Shown: positions 6,624-9,165 of the stretch, one piece after another
Numbering within the stretch: the first letter of the stretch is position 1
Layout: each line of letters starts with the position of its first letter
Source of the DNA: CAYSFW01 sp964620675
GTDB taxonomy: Bacteria > Pseudomonadota > Gammaproteobacteria > UWMA-0217
Length of the DNA stretch: 9,165 bases
Assembly (NCBI GenBank): GCA_964620675.1
Contig: CAZUJU010000084.1
Coordinates: forward strand, 1-9,165
Direction of reading: 5' to 3'
Program-made: the position numbers and the translations under genes
Notes under the pieces: model-generated
The model's input: the letters and a program-made list of their open reading frames with translations, nothing else
Databases searched by the model: none
Told to the model about the DNA's origin: nothing

Positions 6624-6696
6624 GATGCACCCGATCCGACACAATCCCGCGCAGTTCGTCAAAAACCGGACGGTGAATCGAGTCGCGACGGCAGAT

Positions 6697-7275
6697 TCAG
6701 AGGTTGATACGCAGGTCGGCTGGGGTATCGATGTCGCGCAGAATACCCGGGTCGTCGACTTCGATCACGGTAAGCGCATCGCGGTGGCGGTGCAGCAGGT
6801 GGCGGGCGCCGACGTCCTGGTCGAGCGCGGTCAGTTCAGCGAAAAAGCGGCGATTGAAGCCCACCGGATGGCCGCGCCGACCGCGATAGCTCGGGGCGAC
6901 GATGGCGGCGCCGCGGCGCAGATGCTCGGCCACCTCGGCAATTGTATCGCTGGACAACAACGGCATGTCAGCGAGCGCAATGACCCAGGCTTCGGCGTTG
7001 GCGCTGCTGCGCACGCCGCAAGCGAGGCTTTGGCCAATGCCGTTGGCCGCGACGGCGCTCAGGATGATGGTGAGGTTGAGGTCGTGTAGCCGCCGTGCCA
7101 GCTCGAGTGCGCCGATGCGGGTCACCACGAGGCTGTCGGGCAGCGCCCGTTGCAGTAGTCGAGCGGCCGCGACCGCGACCGGTTCACCGTTCGGCATCGG
7201 TTGCAGCAGCTTGTCGCCACCGAAGCGCCGGCTGCTGCCCGCGGCGAGCAATACGCCGACGACGCCGCGGGTCAT
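6697..7275 (-). CDS. mocA: Molybdenum cofactor cytidylyltransferase (MocA-type)
   Basis: This enzyme is predicted to transfer CMP from CTP onto Mo-molybdopterin, giving the cytosine dinucleotide form used by xanthine-dehydrogenase/aldehyde-oxidase family enzymes. It has 192 codons, close to family length. The nucleotide-binding loop is VLLAAGSSRRFGGDK (8-22) with Lys22. GIGQSLACGV (79-88) and ALADMPLL (Asp103, metal binding) follow. GRRGHPVGF (132-140) and DVGARHLL (154-161) are typical of MocA rather than the GTP-using MobA, and DIDTPADL closes the protein. Its ATG overlaps the xdhC stop in an ATGA, so translation is probably coupled. The oxidoreductase subunit upstream in the same cluster is the likely client. 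Specificity for CTP over GTP is inferred from motifs and context. Confidence 0.92.
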   Translation of the reverse strand: MTRGVVGVLLAAGSSRRFGGDKLLQPMPNGEPVAVAAARLLQRALPDSLVVTRIGALELARRLHDLNLTIILSAVAANGIGQSLACGVRSSANAEAWVIALADMPLLSSDTIAEVAEHLRRGAAIVAPSYRGRRGHPVGFNRRFFAELTALDQDVGARHLLHRHRDALTVIEVDDPGILRDIDTPADLRINL

Positions 7276-8252
7276 GCCGCGTGCGTAGCCGCCGTCGCGA
7301 CGCGGTGCCTGGCGTGGCGAACCGCGGTCACCTCGGCGAGGATCGCAAGCGCAATCTCCGCCGGTGTGCGGCCCCCGAGCGGCAGGCCCACCGGGCCATG
7401 CAAGCGGGCAAGCTGATCCGCGCCAAGGCCCATTTGCCGCAGGCGATCGAGGCGTTTGATATGGCTGCGCGTCGACCCGAGTGCGCCGATGTAGAACGCG
7501 CGCGACGCGAGTGCCTCGGTCAGCGCGAGATCGTCGAGTCGCGGATCGTGGGCCAGCGTGACGACCGCGCTGCGCGGGTGATCGGCGAGGTCGCGCACCG
7601 CATCATCCGGCATCGCGCGGGTATAACTGACCTCGGGCAGCGGGGTGCCGGCGTAGTCGATACGGGGGTCACAGATTGTTACGCGATAGCCGAGGCGGGT
7701 GCCGAACTCGGCGCAGTGGCCGGCAATCTGGCCATCGCCGACCAGCAATAGATGCCAGGCGGGGCCGAATACCTGGGTCAGGGTCTGCTCGTCGTAGCGG
7801 AAACCGTCCTCGCGGGTTGCCGGATGCAGGCTGACCTCACCGGTGCCGAGGCAGATTCGGCGCTGGATCAGTTCGCCGTTCGCGATGGCGTTCACCAAGG
7901 TTTTAAGCGGGGCTGTGCGGGTGAGCGTCTCGATGATCAGTTCGAGACGCCCGCCGCAGGGGAGTCCGAGCCGTGCGGCTTCCTCGCGGTCGACGCCGTA
8001 ATCGATCGCGGTGGGCTGGGGGGCCGCGAGGGCGCCGGAACGGAAGCGTTCGATCAGGTCGGCTTCGACACACCCGCTGGACACCGAGCCGACGTAGCGA
8101 CCGTCGCTGCGGAACGCCAGCAACGCGCCGGGCGGGCGCGGCGATGAACCCCAGGTTCGCGCCACCGTTGCGAGTGCGACCCGATGCCCGCTATCGACCC
8201 AGTCGGCCGCGGTCGCAAGCACCTCGTGATCAGTGGCAAAGCGCATCGTCAC
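7272..8252 (-). CDS. xdhC: XdhC/CoxI family molybdenum-enzyme maturation factor
   Basis: XdhC-family proteins bind molybdenum cofactor, promote its sulfuration and pass it to the apo-oxidoreductase in the cytoplasm. The protein has 326 codons. The N-terminal XdhC/CoxI domain shows TVARTWGSSPRPPGALLA, GSVSSGCVEADL (Cys61) and LGLPCGGRLEL (Cys99). The C-terminal Rossmann-like domain begins with HLLLVGDGQIAGHCAEFG (about 168-184) and contains AVVTLAHDPRLDD, FYIGALGS and LHGPVGLPLGGRTPAEIALAI. The GTG at 8252 follows GCGAG after six bases; the in-frame ATG at 8246 gives a protein two residues shorter and is equally plausible. It lies 11 bp after the stop of the molybdopterin-binding subunit and overlaps mocA by four bases, so the three genes read as one operon. 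The symbol is used by family; no xanthine substrate is implied. Confidence 0.93.
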   Translation of the reverse strand: MTMRFATDHEVLATAADWVDSGHRVALATVARTWGSSPRPPGALLAFRSDGRYVGSVSSGCVEADLIERFRSGALAAPQPTAIDYGVDREEAARLGLPCGGRLELIIETLTRTAPLKTLVNAIANGELIQRRICLGTGEVSLHPATREDGFRYDEQTLTQVFGPAWHLLLVGDGQIAGHCAEFGTRLGYRVTICDPRIDYAGTPLPEVSYTRAMPDDAVRDLADHPRSAVVTLAHDPRLDDLALTEALASRAFYIGALGSTRSHIKRLDRLRQMGLGADQLARLHGPVGLPLGGRTPAEIALAILAEVTAVRHARHRVATAATHAA

Positions 8253-8263
8253 GGCGTGCTCGC

Positions 8264-9165
8264 CTAAGCGTGAAGCCGGAGCGGCAGCTGCCGCAGGCGT
8301 TGTCCGGTGGCCGCGAACAGCGCATTCGCCACCGCCGGCGCGATGACCGGCGTGGCGGGTTCGCCAACCCCGGTGGGCGGCGCGCTCGACGGTACGATGT
8401 GGACCTCGACCACCGGCATCTCGTCGATCCGAAGCAATGCGAAGTCATGAAAATTCGACTGTTCGACACGTCCCTGGTCCAGCGTGATCGCTTCGTTCAG
8501 TGCGGCGGCGAGGCCATAGCCCATGCCGCCCTCCATTTGGGCGCGAATGACATCCGGGTTGATGGGCAGGCCGCAATCCACCGCAATCACGACCCGATCG
8601 ACCGTGTAAGTGAGGTCGTCGCGAACCGTGACCTCCGCCACTTGTGCGACATAGGAATTGAACGATTTGTGGACCGCGATGCCGCGACCACGTCCCTTGG
8701 TCAGGGGTTTTCCCCAGCCGGCCTTGTCCGCCGCGAGTGCGAGAACTGCGCGTTCGCGCGGATGCTCCGCCATCAACGCATGGCGAAACGCGAACGGATC
8801 TTGACCCGCAGCTGTCGCGAGGGCGTCGATCATGGTCTCGACCGCATAGGCGGTGTGAGTGGAGCCGACCGAGCGCCACCACTGAATCGGCACGCCGAGC
8901 TCGGTGGTGTGCAGTTCGACCCGGTGATGCGGTACCGCGTAGGGTAGTTCAGCCGCGCCTTCGACCGAGGTGGGGTCGATCCAGTCCGGTTTGCCGGCAT
9001 TCGGCGAGATCAGCGAGAAGATCGACTGCCCAACGATCCGATGCTCCCAGGCGAGCGGTTTGCCGTCGCCGTCGAGCGCCGCGCGCACGCGGTGCACGTA
9101 GACCGGGCGGTAGTGCCCGGCGCGCATGTCATCTTCGCGGGTCCACTGCATCTTGATCGGTACCG
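8264..9165 (-). CDS. Molybdopterin-binding oxidoreductase large subunit, IorB/aldehyde-oxidase type, C-terminal part
   Basis: This is the C-terminal part (300 full codons) of a xanthine-dehydrogenase-family molybdenum subunit; its start lies beyond base 9165. The frame is open to the edge: codons before the Met at 9151 read VPIK, continuing into MQWTREDDMRAGHYRP, so that Met is internal. WRSVGSTHTAYAVETMIDAL followed by AAGQDPFAFR is characteristic of the isoquinoline 1-oxidoreductase beta-subunit group. GRGRGIAVHKSFNSYVAQVAEV, VDCGLPINPDVIRAQMEGGM and GVGEPATPVIAPAVANALF follow. The Glu of GVGE (codon 8362-8360) matches the catalytic base that activates water for substrate hydroxylation. Such subunits use a cytosine-dinucleotide molybdenum cofactor and pair with a [2Fe-2S] subunit not visible here. 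Whether it is exported by Tat cannot be judged without the N-terminus, and the substrate is unknown. xdhC starts 11 bp downstream. Confidence 0.92.
   Translation of the reverse strand, partial: VPIKMQWTREDDMRAGHYRPVYVHRVRAALDGDGKPLAWEHRIVGQSIFSLISPNAGKPDWIDPTSVEGAAELPYAVPHHRVELHTTELGVPIQWWRSVGSTHTAYAVETMIDALATAAGQDPFAFRHALMAEHPRERAVLALAADKAGWGKPLTKGRGRGIAVHKSFNSYVAQVAEVTVRDDLTYTVDRVVIAVDCGLPINPDVIRAQMEGGMGYGLAAALNEAITLDQGRVEQSNFHDFALLRIDEMPVVEVHIVPSSAPPTGVGEPATPVIAPAVANALFAATGQRLRQLPLRLHA

Noticed and set aside
5719..7089. A 456-codon open frame on the plus strand across the rhodanese gene, the gap and most of mocA
   Set aside because: It runs antisense to two well-recognised genes, has no domain motifs, and its composition (Arg/Ala/Gly/Asp-rich) is what a GC-rich antisense frame gives.
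7973..8947. A 324-codon plus-strand frame across xdhC and the molybdopterin-binding subunit
   Set aside because: It is antisense to two genes with clear family motifs, and its own product is Arg-rich with no recognisable domain.

Overview
The window is GC-rich DNA with dense genes, short gaps and strong G/C preference at third codon positions. Its gene content suggests a gammaproteobacterium: a secreted trypsin-like protease with a GlyGly-CTERM (rhombosortase-type) tail, Fpg/MutM, a periplasmic rhodanese, and a molybdenum hydroxylase cluster. No genus can be named from the sequence alone. There are no rRNA or tRNA genes, insertion sequences or CRISPR arrays. Both ends cut through genes.

Plus-strand half (1-4708). 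The window opens inside pyruvate, phosphate dikinase (ppdK), which ends at 1998 and is followed by a GC-rich hairpin. After a 156-bp gap comes a 570-codon secreted trypsin-family protease. A PA domain is inserted into its first barrel. Its GlyGly-CTERM tail runs in frame, without a stop, into what looks like a complete small lipoprotein. mutM follows 25 bp later, so the two are probably co-transcribed.

Convergent junction (4709-4852). This holds an inverted-repeat structure that probably ends transcription from both sides.

Minus-strand half (9165-4853, read right to left). The order is the C-terminal part of a molybdopterin-binding oxidoreductase large subunit (IorB/aldehyde-oxidase type), xdhC, mocA, a 217-bp gap, a periplasmic rhodanese, and a membrane-anchored LysM protein. 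The first three form a molybdenum-enzyme operon: the enzyme, the XdhC-type cofactor maturation factor, and the cytidylyltransferase that makes the molybdopterin cytosine dinucleotide cofactor. xdhC and mocA overlap by ATGA. The rhodanese and LysM genes form an envelope pair that may be a separate transcript or the end of the same one.

The most unusual points are the protease-lipoprotein fusion and the 217-bp gap upstream of the rhodanese gene. That gap packs two related GGCGT/ACGCC palindromes, which can also pair with each other around an inner hairpin, plus a separate TTTTTGACA/TGTCAAAAA dyad. No wholly new multi-gene system is evident; most genes are recognisable families.
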